A stretch of 64,000 bases of DNA from Erythroxylum novogranatense (GCA_029891385.1 CM057232.1:68759824-68823823), one strand, 5' to 3'; counted from the first letter of the stretch, positions 1 to 12,776 are shown. Notes: generated by a model not told the origin, from the letters alone. Numbers and translations: made by a program.

Positions 1-600
1 TCTGCTTACGGTCGCAATAATCTAGCGGGTGGATTGTTATTCCCAATTAAGGCAGAAAATTTGTTATTTAGAACAAGTTATTAGACAACATGAATTAGGC
101 CAAACTTTAATTGTGAAAGTAAAAAAGACAAGAAAGAGTAAAGAGAGAGGAATACAAAATTCTTATAGTTCGATTGAAAGGCTAACTTCTATGGATACAA
201 AGACTGGCAAGAATAGTAGGGTCTATTATTAACTATATTTAGCCCCTCTATTTATAATTGTAAGGTAATACCTGCTAAGACCAATATTTCTAAATAGTGT
301 GATATTCCTATATAGGATATAAATAAAAATAATATCATATTAAACCTAAAAAGTTTCATACTATTATTATTAATTAGATTCTTTATATTTTGTAATAGTA
401 AAATAGGACAGGCTAATACTAATATTATTAAACAAGATATATATGATATTCTTGCATAGGATAAACACATAAACCATAATTTTAAGATTATCAACAATTA
501 ACATCAAGTTTGATTTTAGAAGATTTTGGATAATGATTATCAACAATCCTTTTACATTTTCCAATTGAATATTAAATTTTATTGAGTTCCATACTTACAA
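1..600. other. AT-rich flank with one short open frame, unidentified
   Basis: No gene is recognised here. On the + strand positions 29-232 stay open for 67 codons but begin with GTG rather than ATG. The translation is basic and glutamine/lysine-rich and matches no family I can name. The adjoining frame from base 1 (starting SAYGRNNLAGG) is open for about 27 codons, so the stretch may be a frameshifted coding remnant, possibly of a mobile element. The DUF616 exons begin at 1196, so this block probably lies in an upstream intron of that gene or replaces its 5' part. Confidence 0.3.
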
Positions 601-1195
601 AACTTAACACAATTGTTCAAGGTGTTATCCCGTTACAAGATATATAGCAAATATACTTCTTTAATGTTTATATTGATAACATAATTAATAACAAAATAAA
701 GGTTTGACACACTGATTGAAAAAAATGTAATGTTAATTTTTACAGTTAAAACTTGATGTGTTTAATTTGATGACGGTTGAAAGATGGCTTGCTACTGCAA
801 ACTAATTGGTGTGCATCAAATTGTGCAATTGACGCATAAAAGATAATTTCTTTTCATTTGTTTTTCCATTTCTTTTGTAGCATTTTTATAAAACTTTCTT
901 GAGAACCAAGCTGTCAGTCTTTTAAGATTTTTCTTCACTATTTTTTTTACGTGAAATTGGAATTATTCATTGTTAGCAAACATCTAATTCATGTTGGTTC
1001 TAATCCTAGGCAAAATTATGTTACGGATTCTATTTGTTGAATCGGCTATCTAAAATATGTTCATCTCCATTTCTTATCATTATAGTTTTTCCTGTTTCAA
1101 ATTGGTTCCAGGCTGTTATACTTAATTCTGTCTGTTCCTTCAGTTGATTTTCATGAACTGGTTTCCAGAAACTTCTAAAAACATGTAAATTGCAG

Positions 1196-2766
1196 GTTCC
1201 AAAGCTTCTTTTGCATAGAATTTTACCGAATGTTAGATATTCTATCTGGATTGATGGAAAGCTCCAGCTTGTTGTGGACCCCTATCAAATTCTTGAAAGG
1301 TTCTACCTACTTTCTGTTTGTGTAATTCTTATTTGAGGAGGCTCTGATGAACAACATCAAGATCATAATAAAATTTTTAGCTTATTTCAATTTAATAATA
1401 TATGCAATTTAATGAATTCCCTTGTGTATAATTTAATTCAGGTTCTTATGGAGAGTTAATGCCAATTTTGCAATTTCAAGACACTATACACGCTTTGATG
1501 TGTTTAAAGAGGCAGAAGCTAACAAAGCTGCTGGAAAGTATGATAATGAAACCATTGATCGCCAGATTGAGTTCTATAAAAGGGAGGGTCTAACGCCATA
1601 CACCAGAGCTAAGTTGCCAATAACTAGTGGTAGGTGCATGATCTTTAGTATGTGAACGCTTTTTTTGTCTTTGATGATTTGTAACTCCCAATGGTTTTTG
1701 ATTTATGACCAAGCTTCATGCAGATGTCCCTGAAGGTTGTGTTATCATAAGGGAACATGTGCCTATTACAAATTTGTTCACCTGCCTTTGGTTCAATGAA
1801 GTTGATCGATTTACGTCCAGAGATCAATTAAGCTTTTCCATTGTGAGGGATAAAATAATGGCAAAAGTTAATTGGAGTATCAATATGTTTATGGACTGTG
1901 AAAGACGTAATTTTGTGATTCAGGTATGTCCTCTTGATGATAATAGTAGCATCTATGCAATATGAACTTGGGTAAGTTATGTTCACATATTATTTTAAAT
2001 TCATTGGTTTTAATCTTTGAAACAGTTGAACTTTTTACCTAAGATTATAAAATTTTGAATGTTTTCTTTTGGTGCATGGTATGAGAGGTTTTCTTTCAAA
2101 GGCAATATTAAACATACTGGTGCAGTCTGTTTGTTTTGCCCTTTATACATGCATTAAATAAATACCCTTGCAATGTGCTCTAGTCAACATTACCTCAACT
2201 ATAAGAAGTTGGTTCCACCTGTTACTGTATTTTCACTCAAATGACTTCCCTTACATGGATACATGGGACACCACCATGGCAGAGTGTGAAACTGAACTCT
2301 GTATCTTGTGTCACCTTTTCTGGTCAATGATACCTATCTTGACTACCTTGTCTACACATATATGACATGTGAATTACAATCCTTTCCTGCAGCATGTTCA
2401 TGTTGTTTAAATACATAATACTGGAAAACAAATTGTTCTCTGATCTTAATTTTATACATAATACTGGAAAACAAACTGTTATCAGATCTTAATGTTATCT
2501 TCAAGATGCTTTGGTAAACTCCTTTCCTCTCTTATGCATACTTGGTTTTTGGTGATTTGTCTTTGACTTGTCAGGCTTACCACAGAGAACTGCTGGAGCG
2601 TATGCCTCCTCCAATTCCTCGTCTCATCCAACGATCGCCACCTCCACGTCGAGACATTGCATTTGGAAGGACAGTCATGAAGAATCCTTCTAGGCGTGGG
2701 AAAGATAGGAAACCTGGTTCCAAGCGTCACCGGAAGGTTGGTAATGGGAACAGGATTAGCAATTGA
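1196..2766 (+). CDS. DUF616 / MUCI70-type glycosyltransferase-like protein, 3' exons (partial)
   Basis: Four exons are read: 1196-1299, 1442-1629, 1724-1923 and 2575-2766 (stop TGA 2764-2766). All are bounded by AG/GT, and the phases (2, 1, 0) join into one frame of about 227 residues. The product matches the C-terminal part of the plant DUF616 family, whose members include MUCI70 and TOD1. Diagnostic stretches are YSIWIDGKLQLVVDPYQILE (exon 1), FAISRHYTRFDVFKEAEANK (exon 2), DVPEGCVIIREHVP and NLFTCLWFNEVDRFTSRDQ (exon 3). The basic tail in exon 4 carries SRRGKDRKPGSKRHRK. Family members are Golgi proteins; MUCI70 affects pectin and xylan in seed mucilage (family knowledge). Exons for the signal anchor and N-terminal half are not visible in 1-1195, so they lie outside the window or have been lost. 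No stop or frameshift interrupts the four exons. Confidence 0.85.
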
Positions 2767-3922
2767 TTTCTTAGGCAAGATGTAGCATTTTCCTTTCTTT
2801 AACAATACATCCACAGAAGCGAGGATACAAGTGTTTATATGATCAAATCGAGGAAAGCTAAAGTTTTGATGGAAACTGTCAATATGGGTCTATTCTTTCA
2901 TTGCTGTAAATACTTCACACCAAATAAGTTTCATGTATGGAAAGGCATTGATCATGCTCTGAGGATTTTATGGAATAAGTTGGCGGGAATTGCTGGAGAG
3001 ACTTCTGGGCATCAAGTGATGTTTATGGCTTGGTGATGGAGACTGCTGCATGAGAGGGTTGTCACCAATCTGAAATTGAAGAAAAATCATGGACTTGGTG
3101 CGGATTGATGGAATTTTGCAATTGATCTTGAACTTGATTAGCGGAAATGGAAGATCAGGAGTTCTCGTCTTTACTTCCATTGAGCTTCGTAAATCAGTGG
3201 AAATGATCGGATCAGGGATCTGCAACCTATACTCAGTAACCCTATGGAGCTACAGTGTTCCTCCTATTAGCTTTTGTCTCAGGTGCTGCTCCAATTGACT
3301 ATGTAAATCAATGCTATATTGTTATTTGACAGTGAGCAATCCAAATCATACGAGTGTGCTTATTTGGTACTTATTTCATCTTGTTGCTTCCCAATTTCCT
3401 TTCAGCTGCATTTGGAAGCTATGAAATTGGACTTCAAATTTGTACCTAGTACCATTTGACCATCGTGTAGAAAAAAAAAAGTTCCTAATTCAATCTCGTA
3501 GATTTGAAATATAAATTTAACTTTGATAACTCAACTTTAACGTAATTATTCTATATTGTTATGATTTCAAGCATTGAAATCATAATTTTAAGATTCCTTT
3601 CTCATTGTATAATGCTTTATTAATATTAAGAAGAAAGTATTCAAGGTGGGTTTATTTAGCAAATTCGTAAAGTGGACGAGAGGGATAGGGCGAGACGCAT
3701 GATAAAAATATTGAATTTAAAATGAAATTCAGTTACATGGGGAATTAAAAGCACTCAATAGATCTTCATTGAGAGCTATAGCTCGTGCTCTTTTTACTTT
3801 TTAGTACCTTCTGCTAGGTTGGAACAAAGTAGAGAGTACGGAGGATCATATCCTCAGAGCAATTGTTTAGTTACATTTAACCGTTTTAAGTTTAAAATAT
3901 AGAATGTACGTGTTGCTTCCAG
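2767..3922. other. 3' UTR and intergenic flank of the DUF616 gene
   Basis: This follows directly on the stop codon of the DUF616 gene. The short open frames in it have no family resemblance and are probably 3' UTR or spacer. An A-run at about 3471-3480 and AT-rich sequence follow. No further gene or clear repeat was seen up to the small element starting at 3923. Confidence 0.4.
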
Positions 3923-4346
3923 CCAGTGTTTGAAACCTAGACCGAATTGGTCGATTTAACCGATCACTGGTAGACTATTCGGTTTGAGTGATTTCTAAAA
4001 ATCACTCCTTAATTGAATAGGTGAGAACCAATCAATTGATTGGTTAAATTAAAATTGGTCGAACCGGTTGGTTCTTGGTTCAATGAATTTTTTTAATTTT
4101 TTTGCTTTTTTCTAAAACATCACATTTTTTATTTTTATTTATTTATATTATTTAAACCGGTCAAATAAATTTTTATTTATGTTTATTTATATTATTTGAT
4201 ATATATTTTTATTTTTTTAATATTACTAATATTATATATAATTATGACGTCACACCGATTCAACCAGTGGTTGAATCGATCGAATCAATCAAACCAGTTA
4301 TCAATAAGGCTTCCAGTTCGATGTCTGGTCCGAATTTCAAAATCTT
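3923..4346. mobile_element. Small non-autonomous DNA element (MITE-like)
   Basis: The segment begins CAGTGTTTGAAACCTAGACCG and ends with an imperfect inverted copy (GGTCCGAATTTCAAAATCTTGG). Inside are many short inverted motifs built on ACCGGTT and AACCAGT, such as TCGAACCGGTTGG and CAACCAGTGGTTGAATCG. It is too short to encode anything. Plant genomes carry many dispersed elements with this accepting-GGTT, fold-back composition. The flanks GCTTCCA and GGTTCCA are a weak candidate for a target duplication, so the class (perhaps hAT-derived) and exact ends are uncertain. Confidence 0.5.
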
Positions 4347-5209
4347 GGTTCCAACAATTGGTGACTTAAAGAGGCATGAAACCAACGGCCGTACCTCAAA
4401 CAATAACATAATTTTTATTTACTTTCTCTCTGTGTGTACGTGTTAGCTATTAATTTTAAATTCTTTATTCTTTTTTAAATTCTTTATTCTTTTGATTCTT
4501 AGTTGATAACAACATAGACATGAAATATGAGTATAAAAATTAACCGTTTGAGCGAGAAAAATAGATTAAGAAAACCATATAGTTTATAATAAATAAGAAC
4601 ACAATGTTTGATATTAGAACCATCGATTTTCAATTAGTGATCATGTGCATGACAAAATAAATAAGAGGTGATGAGATTCAAAAGTTGGAAGAAAGCATTA
4701 ATAAAATATTGGAATCACGATTACACAATAAGAAGTTTGATAATTGGATTCGATCTGATAGGTATGATTGTAATTTGTGTGAATTGAGTTTATTTTTCAC
4801 CCAAGCATGTAAAAAATAAACACTTCATCTGTGATCACGGAGAACTAGTTTGACGTATCCATGAATACTTCTATGGAAACATCAACCGTATGGACTTGCT
4901 AAACTAATTCTCACGTATCCTACACAAAATGTTCATTTTTCCATTTGTTTGCATAAAGTAAGTGAAAAAAGAGGGGTGAATATAAAGAGGTGGATACCCA
5001 AATTCAAACAATTCTTTAAACAATACTCTTGTTGAATTGAAAGTAGGAATTTCTATATGAACAAGTGGTTAGTAACAAAACTGTGGCTTGGATACGTGAT
5101 TCTATGATAATGAAAATCAACAAGTTGAGCATTAACTAGCATGCTTGTGGGAATCAAGCACTTGTTGCTTGATCTTCGAAGGCTGTGGGAGATCTATATT
5201 GTGTGATTG
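4347..5209. other. Intergenic, nothing recognised
   Basis: AT-rich sequence without open frames of note, inverted repeats or recognisable transposon motifs. It may contain further decayed virus-derived sequence next to the pararetrovirus remnant, but I cannot support that. Confidence 0.35.
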
Positions 5210-5990
5210 TAAAGGAATTCTTAATTTTAAACCAGTATTAAATTAAATGCATCACCTATAATAACTTTATTTAATTCTTTATAGTTGATTACCATTCTTC
5301 TCTTGCTACGTTTTTGTTCAAAATGATTATTTACATAGAAGGTCAGGGCTGAATGTTTACTTGTGCTTGGTGTTCTTAATTGTTTTTGTAATAATTCTGA
5401 ACATTTATTAATAAATTCTTGTACATCTTGTTGTATATATGGAATGTTATTTTAATATTAATTTCTGTATAGGATCTTTAAGGTTTATTTCAACCAATTG
5501 ATTATTAGTATTCTTTTAAGATCTAGTGGATTTTCACTACAAACTTGTTCTATTAAAGTTTCTATTTCAGTTTGTAAATTAAGATTATTAAGAAGATAAA
5601 ATTGTAGCTGATTTAATTTTTCTATTATAAGTCGTAAATTTTATAACAAGTTGCATGGTATATAAAATTTTGAAGATTAATATGGATTTTTTTATTTAAG
5701 GATTTTTTTATTGGTGTTCATAAAGATATATAATGTAAATATTGGCAAAAGGATTATATAATTTAAAAAATTATTTCCTAAAATTAATGGTAATCCTGAT
5801 TCTAACCAAGATCCGAATCCTATAGCAGTCCCTTTTGAGACCTTAAAGAAAATGTAATATCAAATTTCCAACATCTTTCTGTAAACGGTCCAACCATCAT
5901 TAAAGTTTACAACTGAATCATAGAGACTCAAAGCAACAAGTCGTTGATTTGGATTTCGTTTAAAGTCTCAATTGGAACAAATAATATTAA
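5210..5990 (-). pseudogene. Endogenous pararetrovirus remnant: protease and start of reverse transcriptase
   Basis: Read on the - strand in several shifted frames, this is a decayed Caulimoviridae polyprotein. The protease-end motif LILGNNFL lies near 5770-5800, and the first reverse-transcriptase block with GDAFNL lies at about 5235-5260, in that order. Caulimovirids encode aspartic protease, reverse transcriptase and RNase H in one polyprotein (family knowledge). Numerous stops and shifts show it is long dead. The copy stops just after the first reverse-transcriptase block at about 5215. It looks like an integrated fossil rather than a functional virus; the genus cannot be assigned by eye. 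Confidence 0.65.
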
Positions 5991-5992
5991 AA

Positions 5993-6125
5993 CAAATTAC
6001 AATCAAGGACAATTAATTAGATGACAATTAGAATTAAATCAATATAATTTTTAAATACATTATATAAAATCTTCTGCTAACAGTCTTATAGATACATTCA
6101 CTAGAGAATGGAGACAGTTATCCTG
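5993..6125 (+). pseudogene. Endogenous pararetrovirus remnant: RNase H C-terminus, inverted relative to its neighbour
   Basis: On the + strand a frame broken by two stops carries, in order, QGQLIR, a few residues later LELNQYNF, then NSLIDTFTREW. This is the order and spacing of the end of a caulimovirid RNase H domain, where NxLADTLTRE(W/F) is the closing motif. The protease and reverse-transcriptase part next to it lies on the opposite strand, so the locus is rearranged, as is usual for integrated pararetroviruses. Confidence 0.65.
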
Positions 6126-6278
6126 AGCCTGAAGGATTCACTCAATAAGAAGAAAACCGAATTATTATACCTTCAACAACAAGTGAGAAGTGTAACTAAA
6201 GAAATTAATCAGTTGAGAGTAACCATTACCCTCCTTGAAAAACAACAACTATTTATTAATCAACCACCTAGTATATGA
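6108..6278 (+). pseudogene. 56-residue coiled-coil-like frame overlapping the RNase H remnant
   Basis: ATG at 6108 to TGA at 6276-6278. The product is rich in Leu, Gln, Lys and Glu with heptad-like spacing (KKKTELLYLQQQVRS, then LRVTITLLEKQQ), so a coiled coil is plausible. It starts inside the RNase H closing motif in a different frame, which suggests a downstream viral reading frame or the polyprotein continuing after a frameshift. No function is assigned. Confidence 0.35.
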
Positions 6279-6320
6279 CCAACCATCCAACCTGTAACAC
6301 ATCACTACCATAGTGCATAT

Positions 6321-6855
6321 ACCTGAACATCCATAGATTATCTGAGAATATATCCTATGGAAATGGCATGTTAGAGCAACCACATTCACTTATTAAGGCA
6401 TCATATGTAACACAAGTATTTAAGAAGATCAAAACTTTCCATTTTATTCATAAACATGAACATACATTGCTGCACTCCAGTACATAATCCACACATATAC
6501 ATTACTAACAACATCTAAGAGTTTGCTACTCTTTACAAGATGTTTTACATATGGTAGAATGCTACACCAAAATATCCTATCTAGACTCTTTAGTGTCAAC
6601 TAATCGACTTTTAAGCCATTTCTTGTTCCAAAATTGACAATATTAGACTGCTATTAGATTGCATTAGAAGTTAGGTATCCTCAATACCTAAAAATCAGTA
6701 TTTGCAATTTTGATGAGTTTTGCGAACTCAATGAGTAAACCTTCATCGATGCACTCACTCAAACAGAATATAAACATACTAAACACAATTCAATTATTAT
6801 AACATCTCATCCAAAATCAAATCCCATAATTATCACATTCCTTGTCATATTACAA
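6321..6855. other. Intergenic, nothing recognised
   Basis: Between the pararetrovirus remnant and the CACTA terminus. AT-rich, no open frame, no inverted repeat that I can support. Confidence 0.35.
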
Positions 6856-6869
6856 TAATACAAGAATGT

Positions 6870-7250
6870 CTGGATTTACCGATGGACATAACCAACACTA
6901 AATCCAAGTATTCTGTCGGTATAAATATTTACTGACGGAATTAAACAATGGACAAAAGCGTCATTAATACGGGCATAGGTAACTTTAGTGATGGAATCTC
7001 AAATGCAATTCCGTCGGTAAACAATACCAACGAAATTATGGAAATTATCAGTATATCGGTGAAAATATACCAACAGATTAACAAAAATGATCGGTAAATA
7101 AAACGGACAACTTACCGACGGTATACAACTTTCCGTTGGCAATATGCAAATAAGTTTTTAACGGTGTCCTTATTCCGTTGGTAATATATGAACATGTTTT
7201 TCTACGGTTTTTTCAAATCCGTCGGTAATTGGAATGTCGAATTTTTTTAA
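6870..7250. repeat. CACTA sub-terminal repeats
   Basis: Clustered degenerate copies of a short unit around CCGTCGGTAA / TTACCGACGG occur in both orientations, for example TTCCGTCGGTAAAC, CTTACCGACGGTAT and AAATCCGTCGGTAATTGG. In CACTA elements these arrays bind the element's own TNPA-type protein and help pair the ends (family knowledge). The same word dominates the ends of the nested element at 12777-14187. Confidence 0.75.
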
Positions 7251-7468
7251 AATCCCGACATTAAAATATGTTTGATGATCTTATAAAAATGCATAATTTC
7301 AACAGTTGTGAATTATCTGTGCATATTAATTTAATTTGTGTATATATTAAATTTATTGAAATAGAAGTTAATTGGTAATATAAAGTTCAAAATTTGTTAA
7401 GTGATAATAAAAACATTCAAGTTTACATAACATATCTTTGTAATTGAAAACAAATGACTACAACAATC

Positions 7469-9640
7469 CTAATGTCCTGGTGATGGAGGGTGCTCAGAGG
7501 TGCTACCCCTCCCCTTTAACTGCTCCAGCTCCTGTCTCAGTTGAGCCATCTGCTCCATTTGCTCTTGCATGTGAGCCATCTAGTCCATCTTCTCTTGCAT
7601 GTGAGTCATCCTTTCCATCACCATATCCAATGTGGCCCGAAGCTCGGTGACTTCCGATGATTGTGCTTGTCTGGTAGACATTGTTGTACTGGACATAGAG
7701 GATTGCGAATAACAAATATTCGCAATTAAACCTAGCCCGAATATCCGTCTACGACGATCCCTACCACCGACAACATCAAAATACATCTGAGTCTCATCAA
7801 CAGATTGTTCCTCTTGAGACTACCGCTGAATGGTTTGTTGTATTTGGTCTTATTAGAAACCAATGTTTACGTTAGTAAGAGATTATTCATAATCGTAACA
7901 CTAAATGATTATAAAAATAATAATAATAATAATAAGGCAGTAAGTTCACATACATTCAGTTCTTTACATCAACTATTAACGAATGTCACACCGTCATGTT
8001 TCTTGGTGTGAGTATGCGAAAACAACTGAGTAGGTGTAGGAGGAAGACCCAAAGACTTTTCCTGCATATTTAACCTAAATGTTTAAATGTAAACTATATT
8101 TAATAAAAAATTTGATAGCGTTTTCCTTAATTTTATGATATGTCCCCCTGTTGAACAAATAAAAAACTCAACACAACCATATATGGCACCAGGCATTTAT
8201 ACCAATACCATTATCTATAATACAGCAAAGTAAAACATGTACAAAATAAGTGTTAAGTTTAGCTACTTACAAGTCTCTGTGCATGCTCGTGGTGGGTTAT
8301 TGATCCTCCTGTATGTACGGGAAGACTCTTTCCTCCCGGGCTTCCACATCTGTTGGTGGAGTTACGCCCTAAGATTGTCATTGCCATAGGGCTTCTCTAA
8401 TACTTCTGCCATCAACTCCATATTTGCTCCGAAATAAAACGTGGTCGTGCACCAGCCTTGCATATTGCACCAATGAAATCGCGATAACGTGTACGAACTT
8501 GCCTCTCCCATAGTCTATATATGTTGGCGTCGATACCAGAATCTTAGAAAAATTCTTTCTGAAATAAGAAAAAAATTTAAAGTAATATCATGTCATAATA
8601 TTTATGTAATTAGTGCATATAAAGCAATATAAAACAAAACCAAATGTTTATTGTATCTCAAACTCCTGAAAGTAGAATTCCTTTGTTACCTGAGAGATAT
8701 TCTTCTAGACATAACCCTCAGGATCAATCCGTTCTTTAAATTTAGAAGTCATATTTCCGGAACATTGTCCAGACGGAAGCAACCTAATATAAGAAGTAAT
8801 TTGATAAAATGAAAAATTGGTAAACCTATAACTTAATTATAAAGAAGTAATCATTAATGTGATTTATTTACATAGTGGCTATATACTTTCTTCCGTCTGG
8901 TCCCTGATCTCCAGGCCTGCAGACGTCTCCGCCTTTCGATAAAGCGGTATTGGGGATGGGGATACGGATGGTGTAGTATTTCTTACAATAGGTGATGCCT
9001 CATTTGCAGTTGTAGGTTCGGGAGGGGGAGAAGGTGAGTTAGTGGAAGTTACAGAATGTGACGATCCTCCTACATAGTAGGTGCCATCAATCAAGCCTCT
9101 AAACCTAGGCCGCATAACCTCACGCTGTCTCTTTGGTCCTATACGACGAACCTAAAAATCATGGTTTATCAAATTTTCTACTTATATAATAATTTGAATT
9201 CAATATTTGATACAATATATGGAAAATGAAATAAGGCGACTTGTTTAATGTCATATTCAAGTATAAATGACGAAAATGACAGTTAACAATTGTAGAACAA
9301 AAACAATAACAACCCTCATTCAATAGGGCATAGGACAACTTCTAACTAATACAATAATATATCAACGTTCAGTTGTTCATGTACTATATTGCAATGATAA
9401 ATCAAAATGATGTAATTATTTTGTTTGATTCCATGTGACATGGGATTCGGTAAAGGTAAATAAGTCCCCGATGTTTGGATTCTCGAGAAGTGTCCTGACC
9501 TGTTCAAATGCACCAATTGAAACAGTGATACTTCTTCCCTCAGGTGTACGCTTTTCAACATCTTCTTGCAACAGCGTTTCTGCTATAGCTAAACTTGTTG
9601 AGGATACACTGAATGCGTCGTCGGTTTTAGTATGAAAGAC
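7469..9640 (-). pseudogene. TNPA-like CACTA protein (Transposase_24 type), decayed, several exons
   Basis: Read on the - strand in pieces. About 9640-9450 carries EDVEKRTPEGRSITVSIGAF. About 9140-8880 carries VRRIGPKRQREVMRPRFRG followed by a Ser/Pro linker. About 8570-8300 carries YRLWERQVRTRYRDFIGA, then WQKY and GGSITHHEHAQRL, the hallmark of plant Transposase_24 proteins. About 8060-7990 carries LPPTPTQLFSHTHTKK. The last exon (7830-7469) holds a VVGGRDRRRRIFGLG motif and a Met/Gln-rich coiled coil with repeated HMQEQM-like units, ending at TAG 7471-7469. Introns separate the pieces and several stops break them. In active elements this protein binds sub-terminal repeats in the nucleus. 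Confidence 0.7.
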
Positions 9641-10253
9641 TAACTCTCAGATAAACTACTAGCGAGAACTGATTTACCTAAAACCCAATCAGTATATAAC
9701 TTTCACAATGTCATATTAGAAAACGGTTAAACGAACCAATAATGGATATTAATGCATACGTGAATGTTTAGATGAGGTTTGTGGAATTGATGAATTTTGT
9801 TTAAGAACCGAACTCCCTAATCCTTTACATACTGTAGTGACATCACTCTCGCCTCAATCGGCATACATGTCATCTTCAAGATTTAAGGAAGCTTAAAACA
9901 TATAATATAGACCATCAAATGTGAATATATATAATAATTTCATCAAAAGAAATGAGATGTACATAATAAGGAAAGAGACGTTATCCAGATCATACTAAAC
10001 ACCTTGAAGTAGAAGATCGTCATAGAAGGCAAACGATCCTTAGTGTATGAAGTGTCGATTTTTCCTACATACTTTATTCCTTCGATTAGAACAATTTTGT
10101 CACGTTCCTCTCAACAGAAGGAATTACTACCATCTGGAACCAGTCTCCATGTCAACATTCCTTGAATAAGATTTCCAATGAAATTCTTTACATGATATAG
10201 TGAAAAGGAAATAATTTATCACATTGATTAAAAAATTCAATTACAAACACAAT

Positions 10254-12773
10254 TTAATCACTATCATAACTTAATTGTAAAGTACAATCATCTTCTTCTT
10301 CAGATGAATAAGAATCAAACTCGGGATCCTCTTCAGATCTCTGACCCTTGTCATCCTCTCCAGATGAAATTTCAACAAATCCGTTCGATGGATCGTTTAA
10401 AGATTCATTATCGTCATATGTCACAGATACATTAATAAAAGTGGCATCTTCCAGAAACACTTCATTGTCAACTCTTTGATCTCCTTTTTTATGTGATTGG
10501 AAAACATCTTTAGATTTAACTGTGCAAACCGCCAACTTATCTATCTTATCTCATCGTAAGCTTAGAAAAGGGACATAACACACCTGTTTCGCTTGCATTG
10601 CCAACATGAAAGGTTCAAACTGTCTCAATCTTCTCCTTATGTTGACTTCAACTAGATTGTATCGGCTATGCACTTTTGTTCTAACATTTGAAGTCGGGTC
10701 CTATCAGTCACATTTAAATATCACACATCGCTGAATTGGCAAAATAGGGTACTCAACTTCAAGTATTTCAATTATTTTATCATAGTAATCCATCAATTCT
10801 CCCTGTATAGCAACTCCACTGTTTATTGTTGCCATGCTATGCCCATGATATTCTGTATGGTATTTATATCCATTCACAAAAAAACATCATATACGATTTA
10901 ACAGTTTGCAAAGATCCCTTTAAAAGATCATTAATGAACTTGTTCTCTATTGGATTTTTTACAACCTACATAAAAGAAATTATCATACCATTAATGTGGA
11001 ATACTTAAATATGGTATTCAACTAATAGAATAGTTGTAAGTAAAAACTTACATATCTCTTGAACCATCGAGGAGAGTATTTTCTAACTTCTTTATTTATA
11101 TCATCCTGTGTGTTTTTCGGCATTATGTCACGTAATAATACCTCGTATAATCTAAATACATTATTATGTATTTCAGTAATGAACAGCACAGAAATTTAAA
11201 GGAAGAAACCATAATGTTCAACTTACTGCACGAAAGGTAGAACCTCCTGATAGTTCAATAAAATGTAACCACATGCAACCTCAATTTCTTCCTCTATTAG
11301 CATTCTTCTTGTTGGACCTCCATATGTTCGTCTAGGATATGTAAAAATGGACAAGTTACCATCAACATCATCGTTCCTCTCCCATTGTCATTACGAGAAA
11401 CTTTTCTTTCTCTTATGTGAACATGAGGTTCAAAATAATGTCCACAAAATGAACTAGCTTCCTCCACTTAATAAGCATTACATATCGATCCTTCATCTCT
11501 GGCCTTGTTTTCACATTTTTTTAAGTGATACAAATACCTATATTGGACAAAATGGTTATTACAATTTTGTAGTAAAAATATAATAATATGGTTATGGTAA
11601 TAATGTTTCTTGACTTACCTCGTAAATGGATACATCCATCGATTGAACTAGTCCGACTAGTTTTGCCTTGTATGCTAAATACACAGGTAGATGCTCCATA
11701 CAGTTAAAGAAGCTTGGAGGAAAAATCTTTTCTAACTTGCATAGAATTACTGGAATTTCCTTTTCGAGTTTCTCCATGTCCGCCAACTTGAATTCAGATG
11801 ATGTTAAACTTTTGAAAAATATACTTAATTATGTTATTACTTCCCAAACCTTATTTGGTAGCAACTCCCGAAATGCAATTGAAATAAGCCTTTGCATAAG
11901 CACATGATAGTCATGACTTTTCATTTCAAATAGTTTGTACTTCCTCAGGTCCACTCACATAGCCAAGTTTGAAACAAAACCATCGGGGAAACTTCAGACT
12001 TTTCAACCATTCACACAAAAGCTCCTTTTCTTGTCCAAAGTGTAACATGCTTTCGGATATTTTCCGGTGCGAAGATCTTTATGTAATTCATTCCTTCTAC
12101 AAAAAAGTTACAAATCAGCTCATGATTTTGCATTGTCTTTTGTCCTCCTTTCAATATTCATAATAGTATTGAACAAGTTGTCAAAAATATTTTTTTCAAT
12201 ATGCATAACATCTAGATTATGACGTATCAAATTCGTTTTGCAATATGGCAAATTCCAAAATATGCTTCGTTTTCTCCAATCAAAGTTTTGACTAATGCTT
12301 GTATTTACTTCATCGGCTTCAAATTCTGTTACTTTCAGCAAGCCTAATTCCTCAATCTCTTGCAAAATCGCTTCACTAACTTTTATAGGAGGAAGTGTTG
12401 TTTTGACCGCCCTATTCTTAATGAACTTTTGTTTATTGCGCCTAAATGAATGATCTGAAGGAAAAAAAAATATATGATTGTCAAACCAACATATTTTTCC
12501 CCCGTTTGGAAGATAAAATGCATCAAAATTATTGCCATAATAAAGACAAGCCAATTTTCCAGCTGTGCTCCATCCAGCTAACATGGAAAATGCTAGAAAA
12601 TCACTAATGGTTCACATCAAAGCCGCCCTCAACACAAAATTTTGTTTTAGAGAGACATCATATGCTTGAACACCATCTTTCCACAGATGCTGCAATTCAG
12701 ATATCAATGGTTGTAAGAACACATCAATTTTATGCTTTGAATTTGTAGGCCCTGGCACAATCATTGTCAAGAA
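10254..12773 (-). pseudogene. CACTA TNP2 transposase, C-terminal part (tnp2, DUF4218, DUF4216), decayed
   Basis: Reading down the - strand from the nested element: MLAGWSTAGKLACLYYG starts the tnp2 core (12584-12120), which contains the conserved NLIRHNLDVMHIEKNIFDN. DUF4218 follows at about 11786-11592 (KLEKIFPPSFFNCMEHLPV). The DUF4216 region lies at about 10730-10500 (SRYNLVEVNIRRRLRQFEPF, then AMQAKQV), with an acidic tail ending at 10254. This domain order is that of plant CACTA transposases. Internal stops and frame changes separate the blocks, so no active protein can be made. The gene is continuous with its N-terminal part at 14191-15316 across the nested insertion. Confidence 0.8.
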
Positions 12774-12776
12774 CAT

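Noticed and set aside
7444..7650. Pro/Ser-rich + strand frame
   Set aside because: Antisense of the Met/Gln coiled-coil repeats of the TNPA-like protein.
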